This document shows positions 1 through 5,143 of a DNA stretch of 6,296 nucleotides, piece after piece. Under the pieces are notes generated by a model that was given only the letters and a program-made list of their open reading frames with translations, did no database searches and was not told the DNA's origin. Position 1 is the first letter of the stretch. The number at the start of each line of letters is the position of its first letter. The stretch lies in assembly GCA_965602635.1 (NCBI GenBank), contig CBFCZU010000249.1, forward strand, positions 1 to 6,296. The letters run 5' to 3'. The stretch is from CBFCZU01 sp965602635 (GTDB taxonomy: Bacteria; Planctomycetota; Phycisphaerae; SM23-33). The translations under genes were made by a program, and so were the position numbers.

Positions 1-965
1 AGCGCTGCTGGGACGAGATGCTCCTGGCCGTCCCGGCCGCCGGCGTCGTGCGCGGGCGACTGGTGGAGTGGGCCGGCCACGAGTACGTCCGCAAGTACAC
101 GGTCGGCGGTATGAACTGGGAGCCGGACTACCGCGACGTGGGGCGATTGTGGGTCGCGAACGAGGACGGCGCCTACAACGCGCTCGGGCTGACGCGCCCC
201 GACATCCCGCCCCTGTGCGACCAGTCCGCCGGGACGAAGTGGCCGGCCATGCCGCTGCGCCCCCTGCCCCTGCTGACGATGGCCGCGGGCGGCCAGCGCC
301 GCACCCGGGCGCTGCTGCAATGGAACTATCCCGGCGGCGGCGGGCGGACGTTCCCGGCGGCGTGGCAGATCCTCTCCGACCGCCTCGGCGTCTGGATCAG
401 CCAGCGCAACCTGGCGGACGTGGTCGGCGGCCTCGACGAGGAGCAGCATAACCTCTTCCAGCTCCTCGTGGACGCGGCCGTGAGCTTCCGCCTGACCTGC
501 ACGATCGCCGCGCCGATGCGGGCCAGCCACCACTGCACGCGCCGCGCGACGGCGGGCAGCGCCGCGACGACGAGCAGGATCTTCGACCGCGGGAGCCTGG
601 GCGCCCACCGCGAGAGGTGTACGACCAGCACGTACTTCAAGAGCGCCCTGCCCGCCGACACGACGGAGGACGACGCCGGCGCGGCCGTGGACCAGGACGC
701 CGACCTCAAGCGCCTGGCCTACGCCATCCGCGACGCCGAGGAGGACCGCCACGTCGAGGCCACGCTGGAGGTCCCCTGGCCGGAGCCGGCGATCTCCCTG
801 GGCGACCGCATCGAACGGATCGAGGGCATCGAGGTGCCCCTGGCCGTCAACGCCGGCGCGGCGGCGCGCTACCCCCGCGTGATCGGCTGGCGGTGGAACC
901 TGACGGCGGAGACGTACGACACGCAGCTCGTACTGGACACCTGGCGACAGGCGGGGGTGGTGTGA
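1..965 (+). CDS. Phage tail-type structural protein, 3' part (5' end outside window)
   Basis: The frame is open from the first bases of the window, so the ATG at 18 is probably internal and at least 320 residues of a longer protein are seen. Codons are uniformly G/C-ending with no sign of a frameshift. No enzymatic motif is visible. The segment near 360-500 reads as an alpha/beta stretch (a LADVVGGLDEEQ helix followed by an alternating FRLTCTIA strand). The C-terminus has the pattern GDRIERIEGIEV, then YPRVIGWRWN, then TYDTQLVLDT. This resembles the terminal beta domain of phage tail or baseplate proteins, where a 'GD.v..i.g' strand is followed by a 'YP.V' strand and a 'T.LVLD' strand. It heads a same-strand run of phage-like genes. 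The tail or baseplate role is inferred from this pattern and from context. A different virion protein is possible. Confidence 0.6.
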   Translation, partial: RCWDEMLLAVPAAGVVRGRLVEWAGHEYVRKYTVGGMNWEPDYRDVGRLWVANEDGAYNALGLTRPDIPPLCDQSAGTKWPAMPLRPLPLLTMAAGGQRRTRALLQWNYPGGGGRTFPAAWQILSDRLGVWISQRNLADVVGGLDEEQHNLFQLLVDAAVSFRLTCTIAAPMRASHHCTRRATAGSAATTSRIFDRGSLGAHRERCTTSTYFKSALPADTTEDDAGAAVDQDADLKRLAYAIRDAEEDRHVEATLEVPWPEPAISLGDRIERIEGIEVPLAVNAGAAARYPRVIGWRWNLTAETYDTQLVLDTWRQAGVV

Positions 966-1126
966 TGGGCAAGGCCACGGCGGCATTGTTTACGGATCAG
1001 GTGAACCCACCGGGCGCGGCCGGTGGGCTTTCGGCCACCGGCGCGACGGCGCAGGGTTTAGCGGCGGGGCTTGCCCCGCGATCCGCTGGCCGGGCGGCCA
1101 GCGGCATCGACGACGAGGAACGGTGA
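965..1126 (+). CDS. Possible 53-residue mini-ORF made largely of hairpin repeats
   Basis: The ATG at 965 overlaps the stop of the tail gene (TGATG), an arrangement that would permit translational coupling, and a G-rich stretch (GGGGGTGG) lies just upstream. The product starts MGKATAALFTDQ and is Ala/Gly-rich. Almost everything from codon 10 onward is translated from three DNA hairpins (992-1034, 1064-1079, 1083-1104), which argues against selection on the protein. No domain is recognisable. It could be a short peptide that couples translation into the next gene, or simply a chance ORF in an intergenic repeat region. I favour chance. Confidence 0.22.
   Translation: MGKATAALFTDQVNPPGAAGGLSATGATAQGLAAGLAPRSAGRAASGIDDEER
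992..1034 (+). repeat. Palindromic junction element, copy 1
   Basis: It begins with the ACGGATC box at 992. The left arm CCCACCGG (1006-1013) pairs perfectly with CCGGTGGG (1020-1027) around a 6-nt loop (GCGCGG), and CTTTCGG follows. It shares fixed internal spacing with the copies at 1320, 4463 and 5090, with the CTTT tail 36 nt after the start of the box in each. It lies just downstream of the tail gene. It may act as a weak terminator, an RNA-processing or translational element, or a mobile palindrome. The short T-run makes a strong intrinsic terminator unlikely. Confidence 0.75.
1064..1104 (+). repeat. Pair of perfect GC-rich hairpins (REP-like)
   Basis: Two hairpins lie back to back. 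GCGGGG (1064-1069) pairs with CCCCGC (1074-1079) around CTTG. CCGCTGGCC (1083-1091) pairs with GGCCAGCGG (1096-1104) around GGGC, and GAT/ATC can extend this stem with one bulge. The 'GGGGCTTGCCCCGCGAT' core looks like the palindromes known as REP elements in some other GC-rich bacteria, notably Pseudomonas. This is a resemblance of form only. No T-tract follows, so they are not typical intrinsic terminators. They fill the gap between the tail gene and the 86-aa gene. Confidence 0.6.
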
Positions 1127-1145
1127 CCGACGCGGGAGCAATCTG

Positions 1146-1406
1146 ATGCCCCAAGTCCGAATCGACGCCGAGCGGATGCGGGAGATCCAGGACGATCTCC
1201 TGCGCCTGTCCCATGAGGCCCAGTCCCTCAGCATCCGGGCCCTGCAGGCGGCGGCGGAGATCCCCGGCGCCCGGGTGCTCGACGTGCCGGGGGGGCGGCC
1301 GCGATTCAAGGCCCGCGCGACGGATCGGCAGAACCCACCGGGCGCGGCCGATAGGCTTTCGGATGGTGGGGCGGCAACGGAGCTTCCAAATGCCAGAAAT
1401 AGGTGA
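1146..1406 (+). CDS. Small helical phage-type protein of unknown function, 86 aa
   Basis: The ATG at 1146 is preferred over the upstream ATG at 1071, because GGGAG lies about 8 nt before 1146 and the upstream segment is hairpin DNA. Residues 1-40 (MPQVRIDAERMREIQDD onward to ALQAAAEI) form a probable amphipathic helix rich in Glu, Arg and Leu, followed by a short IPGARVLDVPGG segment. From about residue 59 to residue 73 the protein is translated from palindromic element copy 2. This C-terminus may be a late addition that replaced the original stop. No enzymatic or DNA-binding motif is visible. The stop codon lies inside an AGGTGA that also serves as a Shine-Dalgarno for the next gene 7 bases on, so the two are probably coupled. 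Function is unknown. Confidence 0.6.
   Translation: MPQVRIDAERMREIQDDLLRLSHEAQSLSIRALQAAAEIPGARVLDVPGGRPRFKARATDRQNPPGAADRLSDGGAATELPNARNR
1320..1362 (+). repeat. Palindromic junction element, copy 2 (degenerate 3' arm)
   Basis: The same 43-nt layout as copy 1 is present: ACGGATC box, GAACCCACCGG left arm, GCGCGG loop and CTTTCGG tail. The right arm is CCGATAGG instead of CCGGTGGG, so two stem pairs are lost. A GGTGGG at 1365-1370 could pair with the left arm CCCACC (1334-1339) instead, and an inner CCGA/TCGG helix (1348-1351/1359-1362) is also possible. The element lies inside the 3' end of the 86-aa gene and contributes its C-terminal residues. Confidence 0.7.
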
Positions 1407-1413
1407 ATCTACG

Positions 1414-1911
1414 ATGGCAGAGAGCAGGCGATGCCCGGGATGCGGGGGCGCTGTCACCCGCAATCACACCCACCGCAACGGCTGGTACTATGCCGACTGC
1501 GGGCGCAGGTACCACTGGGGGCGCGACGAGTGGGAACCCAGCGCACCGGCGTCCTGCCTCCGTCGCCAACTGTCGGCCTCGAAGGCGGAGGCGGACACAC
1601 TCCGCGCGATCATCGAGGCCAAGCTCTCTCGGACCGCCGACGGCACGTGGGTCGGCCTGCTCGATGAGGTCTGGTACGGCCACGACTTCTACGATCGCCC
1701 TCACGAGCCCATCGCGGGGATCGTAGTGGAGGCCGAGGATTCGCCGGGGGGCATCTATGCCGTGCAGCTGCAGTTGCCCGGGAACAACCCGGGCATCCGA
1801 ACCCTGTGCGAGCGACCTGTCCGTCAGTGCTGGTCGACGGCGGCGCTCGCCGCCGCGAAGGCCACGGCGGCGGACGCGGCCGAGCCGGCCCGTGTCGGGA
1901 CGGAGCCGTAA
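1414..1911 (+). CDS. Small protein with an N-terminal, incomplete zinc-finger motif
   Basis: The start is set by AGGTGA (1401-1406), 7 nt upstream of the ATG at 1414. The 165-aa product opens with a CPGC knuckle (Cys7, Cys10), then NHTHRNG (His18, His20), then WYYADCGRRYHW (Cys29, His34, Trp35). In a classical zinc ribbon the second knuckle would be CxxC. Here only Cys29 is present and the expected partner three residues earlier is Tyr, so either a His completes the site or metal binding is lost. Residues 45-70 are predicted helical. The C-terminal half (from DGTWVGLLDEVWYG to GIYAVQLQLP) looks like a small beta-rich domain. It ends with TAA directly abutting the ATG of the next gene. Small zinc-finger proteins are common phage accessory genes. 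The specific function is unknown. Confidence 0.75.
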   Translation: MAESRRCPGCGGAVTRNHTHRNGWYYADCGRRYHWGRDEWEPSAPASCLRRQLSASKAEADTLRAIIEAKLSRTADGTWVGLLDEVWYGHDFYDRPHEPIAGIVVEAEDSPGGIYAVQLQLPGNNPGIRTLCERPVRQCWSTAALAAAKATAADAAEPARVGTEP

Positions 1912-2409
1912 ATGGGCATCACGGCGACAGGCAGGATCGAGGTCACCTGGCCGCAGGACCAGGCGGTGCCGCTGCGCGGCAGCTACGAGGTCTGCCGCGA
2001 CGATCGCGACGGGGCGATCGACTACGACCACCCCGTCAACGACGCCGCCATCCCCGCCTGGCCGGACGGGGAGGGCAAGCGCGGCTTCGGCCTCGCGGCC
2101 TTCGGCACCGGCCCGTTCGGCATCGGCGACGGCGGCGCCGGATTCGGCCAGGGCCTCTTCGGCCTCGGCGCGTTCGGCTTCGGCGCGGCCGCCATGCGCC
2201 ACGCGACGGACGAGCTGGGCGAGGGCGCCTACACGCTGGCCGTCGTTCCGCGCGACGCGGCGGGCAACGTCACGACGCCCGCGACGGCCACGGCGCTGGC
2301 GGCCGTCGCGCCGGCGCCCGCCGCGCCGACGAACGCACGCGCGACGGAGTACGAGGACGACGAGCTGACGATCCAGTTCGATCTGAGCGGCGATGACGAC
2401 AATGCCTAG
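1912..2409 (+). CDS. Fibronectin-III-like phage structural protein with Gly/Phe-rich insert
   Basis: The ATG directly follows the TAA of the upstream gene, with GGAG about 7 nt before it. Residues 1-50 (GRIEVTWPQ, then GSYEVCRDDRDGAIDY) look like the first strands of a fibronectin-III-type beta sandwich. Residues 58-91 are a glycine/phenylalanine-rich stretch with repeated FG and GFG units. Residues 102-128 (GEGAYTLAVVPRDAAGN and the following strand) look like the last strands of the same fold, so the Gly/Phe-rich segment appears inserted in a loop. An Ala/Pro linker and an acidic tail ending DDDNA follow. Glycine-rich loops of this kind occur in phage tail and adhesin proteins, where they can form exposed receptor-contacting structures. 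A virion or host-contact role is inferred. Total length is 165 aa. Confidence 0.75.
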   Translation: MGITATGRIEVTWPQDQAVPLRGSYEVCRDDRDGAIDYDHPVNDAAIPAWPDGEGKRGFGLAAFGTGPFGIGDGGAGFGQGLFGLGAFGFGAAAMRHATDELGEGAYTLAVVPRDAAGNVTTPATATALAAVAPAPAAPTNARATEYEDDELTIQFDLSGDDDNA

Positions 2410-2422
2410 CGGAGGTGCTGAC

Positions 2423-2860
2423 ATGACGCAAGAGGCGCAGACCGGCGGATTCGAGCAGTGGGCGATCGTGGAGCTGTTCGGCCACCAGCGAATCGCCGGG
2501 CGGGTCAGCGAACAGGTGATCGCCGGCACGGGCTTCGTCCGCGTCGACGTGCCGCCCATCGACGGCCGGGGCGAGATGACGCGCCTGTTCGGCACGTCGG
2601 CGGTCTACTCGATCACGCCGACCACGCGCGAGCTGGCGGAGCGGACGGCGCGCGGCCTGTCGCCAGCCCCGATCCGGCGCTACGAGCTGCCTCCGGCCCA
2701 CCCCGCTCCGCCGGACGACGAGCGGTACCTGGCCGCCGTCGAGGACCGCGACGACGATGAGGACGAGGATCCTCGCCCGACGATCTGCCAGGACTGCGGC
2801 GAGGACCTCGACCCGGTAGACGGCTGCCCGAATGGATGCGGAGAGAATGACGATGCCTGA
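2423..2860 (+). CDS. Conserved phage-type protein of unknown function with C-terminal zinc ribbon
   Basis: A strong GGAGGTG (2411-2417) stands 5 nt before the ATG at 2423. The 145-aa product has an N-terminal domain at residues 13-68 with the pattern WAIVELFGHQRIAGRVSE, a following VRVDVP strand, and LFGTSAVYSITPTT. I recognise this pattern from hypothetical proteins recurrent in phages and prophages, whose function is not established to my knowledge. Residues 90-120 are a Pro-rich then strongly Asp/Glu-rich linker. Residues 122-139 form a compact zinc ribbon, CQDCGEDL followed by CPNGC (Cys122, Cys125, Cys135, Cys139). In relatives as I recall them the N-terminal domain may occur without the ribbon. 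The last 8 bases overlap the next gene, suggesting translational coupling. Confidence 0.82.
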   Translation: MTQEAQTGGFEQWAIVELFGHQRIAGRVSEQVIAGTGFVRVDVPPIDGRGEMTRLFGTSAVYSITPTTRELAERTARGLSPAPIRRYELPPAHPAPPDDERYLAAVEDRDDDEDEDPRPTICQDCGEDLDPVDGCPNGCGENDDA

Positions 2861-3077
2861 CAAAACTCACCGCGTGGCCTTCCTGTTCGACGAGCGGAGC
2901 CTCCGCTCGCAGGCGGAGATGCGGGCGATCGGGAGGGAGTTCGACGAGGTTCGCGTCGTCGATCCGGACACGGGCCGACCCGCCAGCCTCCTGATACCTC
3001 GTCGGCCTCGTGGGCTTCGTGAGCTTCGTGGGCTTTGTGGTTCCCCCGGGAGGCGGAGACAAGACCATGGCACGTGA
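2853..3077 (+). CDS. Small protein of unknown function, C-terminus encoded by tandem repeat
   Basis: Three in-frame ATGs (2832, 2847, 2853) are available. 2853 is chosen because GGAG at 2840-2843 sits 9 nt before it, while it is only 3 nt from 2847 and lies downstream of 2832. The 74-aa product begins MPDKTHRVAFLFDERS. Residues 1-48 look like a small alpha/beta domain ending with VVDPDTGRPASLLI. From about residue 49 on, the frame passes through the 9-bp tandem repeat (2998-3042) and gives repeated RGLRELRGL residues. It then runs 11 bases into the next gene in another frame. The genuine protein was probably nearer 50 residues, with the repeat having displaced its stop. It overlaps the upstream gene by 8 bases. 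Confidence 0.6.
   Translation: MPDKTHRVAFLFDERSLRSQAEMRAIGREFDEVRVVDPDTGRPASLLIPRRPRGLRELRGLCGSPGRRRQDHGT
2998..3042 (+). repeat. 9-bp tandem repeat, five units
   Basis: Five consecutive 9-base units are visible: CTCGTCGGC, CTCGTGGGC, TTCGTGAGC, TTCGTGGGC and the degenerate TTTGTGGTT. Because the period is a multiple of three, every frame stays open across it. Similar intergenic 9-mer arrays are familiar to me from Planctomycetota and related genomes, where they create spurious repeat-like protein tails. This host link is from memory and is not shown here. The array ends a few bases before the ribosome binding site of the 460-aa gene. Confidence 0.8.
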
Positions 3078-4449
3078 AGTACCCTCCGACGCGACGCTGG
3101 ACCTGCTGAGCGGAACGACGCTCGATCCGGGCATCGTCTGCCCGGAGATCGGCCACGAGCCGCACTACACGGACCTCTACAAGATCTACTGGCTCCTCGC
3201 CAAGCTCCTGGCCCCCCTGGCGGGCCTGCGCGTCTACAAGGACACGAGTGGGGACCTCAAGTTCGGCGTCGAGCCGGGGCGCTACAGCGACGGCGACACC
3301 GCCGTCAGCTACGCCGGGGCCAGCGACCAGAGCCTGACGGATGACGCCACCAACTCGATCTATCTGACGGCCGCCGGCGCGCTGACGGTCGGCACGTCCG
3401 GCTTCCCCGCCGCCGCGACGACGCCCCACGTGCCCCTGGCGACGATCGCCACGGGCACGGCCTCGGCCGCCGCCATCTCCGGCGAGTACACATTCGACGA
3501 CATCACGGACAGGCGGGGCGAGGCCATCTTCGCGGCGCTCAGCCAGCTCACGGCCGCGCGGGCCAACCGACTGGCGACTCTGGCGGACAGCGGCGTGCCG
3601 TGGGCGGCGGCCGTGTACGACGAGTGGAAGATCGACGGCGACGGCGCGGAGACCAACGGCGGGGGCATCGTGGGCGACGTCACGCTGACGGAGGCGGCCG
3701 CCGCCTACGCCAAGTGCTACGACCACGGGACCACCAGCTACGCCAACCTGGCCGTCAGCTCGGGACTGACGGGCTGGACGGCCAATTACCAGCTCACGGC
3801 CGATGCGGCCAGCGAGGCGGTCGACGACGCCGTCTACTTCGGCGCGGATGTGCCGTTCCCGGAGTGGGCGCTGGACATCGCCACCGTCGCCACGTACGGC
3901 GGTGATTGCGGGGCGTGGGAGTACTGGAACGGGGCGGCCTGGACCGCGTGCGTATCCGTCGTGGATCACACGGATACCACCGCCGGCGACGGCAAGCGGC
4001 CGTTCCAGCAGGACGGGGCGATCGCCCACGTGCCGCAGAGCGACTGGGCGAGCTGCGCGGTGGACTCCCAGACGGCCTACTGGGTCCGCTGGCGCATCAC
4101 GGCGGCCCAGGTGACCCAGACGCCCCTGACGAACAGCAAAGAGCATGAACTCGTGACGCCCACGGACGGGATCAAGGCCCCCTGCGACGGGCAGGTGACG
4201 GACCTGCGGGCCTCCGACGGCGCGGCGACGCTGCACACGACGAACGACGTGAAGTTCATGCTGTGGGACTTCACGAAGGGGACCGGCAGCGGGGAGTTGA
4301 CGTGGGCCCAGGACAAGCGCTCCGACGCCTGGGGCTCCCTGACGATGGACGTGGACGCCGGCGACAACCTGGGCGTCGTCGTCACGCAGGCGGACGGCAC
4401 GAACGAGATCGCCGGGGCGCTTCTGGAAATGACGTTGAGGCCCGCGTAA
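3067..4449 (+). CDS. Tail-fibre-like modular virion protein, 460 aa
   Basis: The ATG at 3067 is chosen because GGAG (3055-3058) lies 8 nt upstream and everything further upstream in frame is tandem repeat. Residues 1-60 are a helical or mixed N-terminus. Residues 61-150 (FGVEPGRYSDGD, then NSIYLTAAGAL, then HVPLATIATG, ending FDDITDRR) resemble the first beta domain of phage fibre or baseplate-attached proteins. Residues 151-215 include a short helix. Residues 255-345 carry YFGADVPFPEW, WEYWNGAAW, then DWASC and AYWVRWRI. This is a recurrent beta-sandwich pattern in phage and surface proteins ('WEYWNG..W', 'YWIR.R'). Residues 370-460 form a C-terminal jelly-roll-like domain with VKFMLWDFTKG and a LRPA end. 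It is the largest gene of the module and probably the main host-contact protein. Receptor specificity cannot be read from the sequence. Confidence 0.8.
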   Translation: MAREVPSDATLDLLSGTTLDPGIVCPEIGHEPHYTDLYKIYWLLAKLLAPLAGLRVYKDTSGDLKFGVEPGRYSDGDTAVSYAGASDQSLTDDATNSIYLTAAGALTVGTSGFPAAATTPHVPLATIATGTASAAAISGEYTFDDITDRRGEAIFAALSQLTAARANRLATLADSGVPWAAAVYDEWKIDGDGAETNGGGIVGDVTLTEAAAAYAKCYDHGTTSYANLAVSSGLTGWTANYQLTADAASEAVDDAVYFGADVPFPEWALDIATVATYGGDCGAWEYWNGAAWTACVSVVDHTDTTAGDGKRPFQQDGAIAHVPQSDWASCAVDSQTAYWVRWRITAAQVTQTPLTNSKEHELVTPTDGIKAPCDGQVTDLRASDGAATLHTTNDVKFMLWDFTKGTGSGELTWAQDKRSDAWGSLTMDVDAGDNLGVVVTQADGTNEIAGALLEMTLRPA

Positions 4450-4462
4450 TGGGCGCACGGTT

Positions 4463-4504
4463 ACGGATCGGCCGATCCCACGCAGCGCAGTGCGTGGGCT
4501 TTGG
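4463..4504 (+). repeat. Palindromic junction element, copy 3
   Basis: The ACGGATC box at 4463 is followed by the left arm CCCACGCA (4477-4484), loop GCGCAG and right arm TGCGTGGG (4491-4498), a perfect 8-bp stem, then CTTTGG. The inner stem bases differ from copy 1 but still pair. The tail merges directly into the Shine-Dalgarno region (GGAG at 4503-4506) of the gene starting at 4515. A stem here ends 16 nt before the start codon and could affect ribosome access. Confidence 0.8.
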
Positions 4505-4514
4505 AGAAGAGGAC

Positions 4515-5030
4515 ATGATGAAACGATACGGACGGATCGCGATACCCGCAGTGCTGGCCGCCGTCGCGGCCGCCCTGGTGATAACGATCGCCTGGCATCC
4601 CGCCCGGGCCGCCGGCGGGACGGGGCGCTGGCCGCCGAGGCGCGAGATCGCCGTGACGGACGCGGCCGTCGCCGAGGCCGGCTGGTCCACCGTCGCCACG
4701 ATCCCCCTCCACGGGGCGCCCGTGGTCATGATCGAGATCGACGTGACGGGCGCCAACGGCCTGGACGGCTTCCGCCTGCAGCACCGCTCGGCCATCGCGG
4801 GCGCCTGGCACAACAAGTGGTCCGACGTGGACTGGGAGGACTCCAGCAACTTCGCGCCCGGCGACTGGATCGGCAGGGACAACGCCAACTATGCGCACTG
4901 GTGCCACGAGCTGGCCTCCGGCGAGTGCTGCGCGATGATCCTGACTGTGGGGCCTGCGAACGCCGTCCGCCTCCAGGCCTCCGGCGACGGCGGCGCGACG
5001 ACGGTGTCGGTGGTCGGATGCGCGAATTGA
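4515..5030 (+). CDS. Exported beta-rich protein of unknown function, 171 aa
   Basis: Two adjacent ATGs (4515 and 4518) lie after GGAGAAGAGGA. Either may be used; 4515 has GGAG at 8 nt. The N-terminus is a good Sec signal peptide: MMKRYGR, a hydrophobic core of about 20 residues (IAIPAVLAAVAAALVITIAW), then a likely cleavage after ARA at about residue 32. The mature part is about 140 residues, rich in Trp and beta-type alternation (WSTVATIPL, VVMIEIDV, GFRLQHRS, WHNKWSDVDW, then VRLQASGDGG). Three Cys lie at the core (CHE, ECC) and a fourth near the end (GCAN), so disulfides outside the cytoplasm are plausible. The beta pattern recalls small jelly-roll phage appendage domains, but a signal peptide is unusual for a virion part. 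The longer open frame upstream (from 4263) lies inside the fibre gene and is not used. Confidence 0.75.
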   Translation: MMKRYGRIAIPAVLAAVAAALVITIAWHPARAAGGTGRWPPRREIAVTDAAVAEAGWSTVATIPLHGAPVVMIEIDVTGANGLDGFRLQHRSAIAGAWHNKWSDVDWEDSSNFAPGDWIGRDNANYAHWCHELASGECCAMILTVGPANAVRLQASGDGGATTVSVVGCAN

Positions 5031-5040
5031 GAAACGGCAT

Positions 5041-5069
5041 AAAGCCCACGGACTGCGCTCCGTGGGATC
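5041..5069 (-). repeat. Palindromic junction element, copy 4 (inverted, lacks 5' box)
   Basis: Read on the - strand this is GATCCCACGGA, loop GCGCAG, TCCGTGGGCTTT. It has a perfect 8-bp stem and the same loop as copy 3. The AAAG at 5041-5044 is the inverted CTTT tail, so the element points back toward the gene that ends at 5030. The ACGGATC box expected near 5074-5080 is absent. With copy 5 it forms a head-to-head pair in the 113-base gap between the two exported-protein genes. Confidence 0.75.
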
Positions 5070-5089
5070 ACCCTGGGCGCAGCACGTCT

Positions 5090-5130
5090 ACGGACGGGCT
5101 GAACCCACCCATCGCGGTGGGTGGGCTTTT
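5090..5130 (+). repeat. Palindromic junction element, copy 5
   Basis: The box reads ACGGAC at 5090. Left arm CCCACCCA (5104-5111), loop TCGCGG and right arm TGGGTGGG (5118-5125) form a perfect 8-bp stem, followed by CTTTT. GGGAG (5131-5135) begins directly after it and is the Shine-Dalgarno of the gene at 5144. This copy has the longest T-run (4 T) and is the most terminator-like, yet it lies between two genes of apparently one operon. Confidence 0.8.
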
Positions 5131-5143
5131 GGGAGAAATCACG

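Noticed and set aside
992..1034. Strong rho-independent terminator
   Set aside because: The stem is suitable, but the T-run is only three bases and is followed by CGG, and genes continue on the same strand. It is kept as a structured repeat with uncertain function.
1306..2595. Long antisense ORF (429 codons)
   Set aside because: Its composition is almost entirely Arg, Ala and Val from reading GC-rich codons backwards. The + strand genes in the same place show zinc-finger and beta-sandwich patterns and good starts.
2998..3042. CRISPR array
   Set aside because: The units are only 9 bases with no spacers, so this is a simple tandem array.
2680..4458. Long antisense ORF (592 codons)
   Set aside because: It is a GC-rich shadow of the + strand genes, with low-complexity Arg/Gly/Val composition. 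It crosses three genes that have proper ribosome binding sites on the + strand.
4490..5143. Upstream extension of the 215-aa exported protein to a 433-aa ORF
   Set aside because: The extra residues are Arg/Gly/Pro-rich shadow of the 171-aa gene and of two hairpins. The start at 5144 has a good SD and a signal peptide immediately after it.
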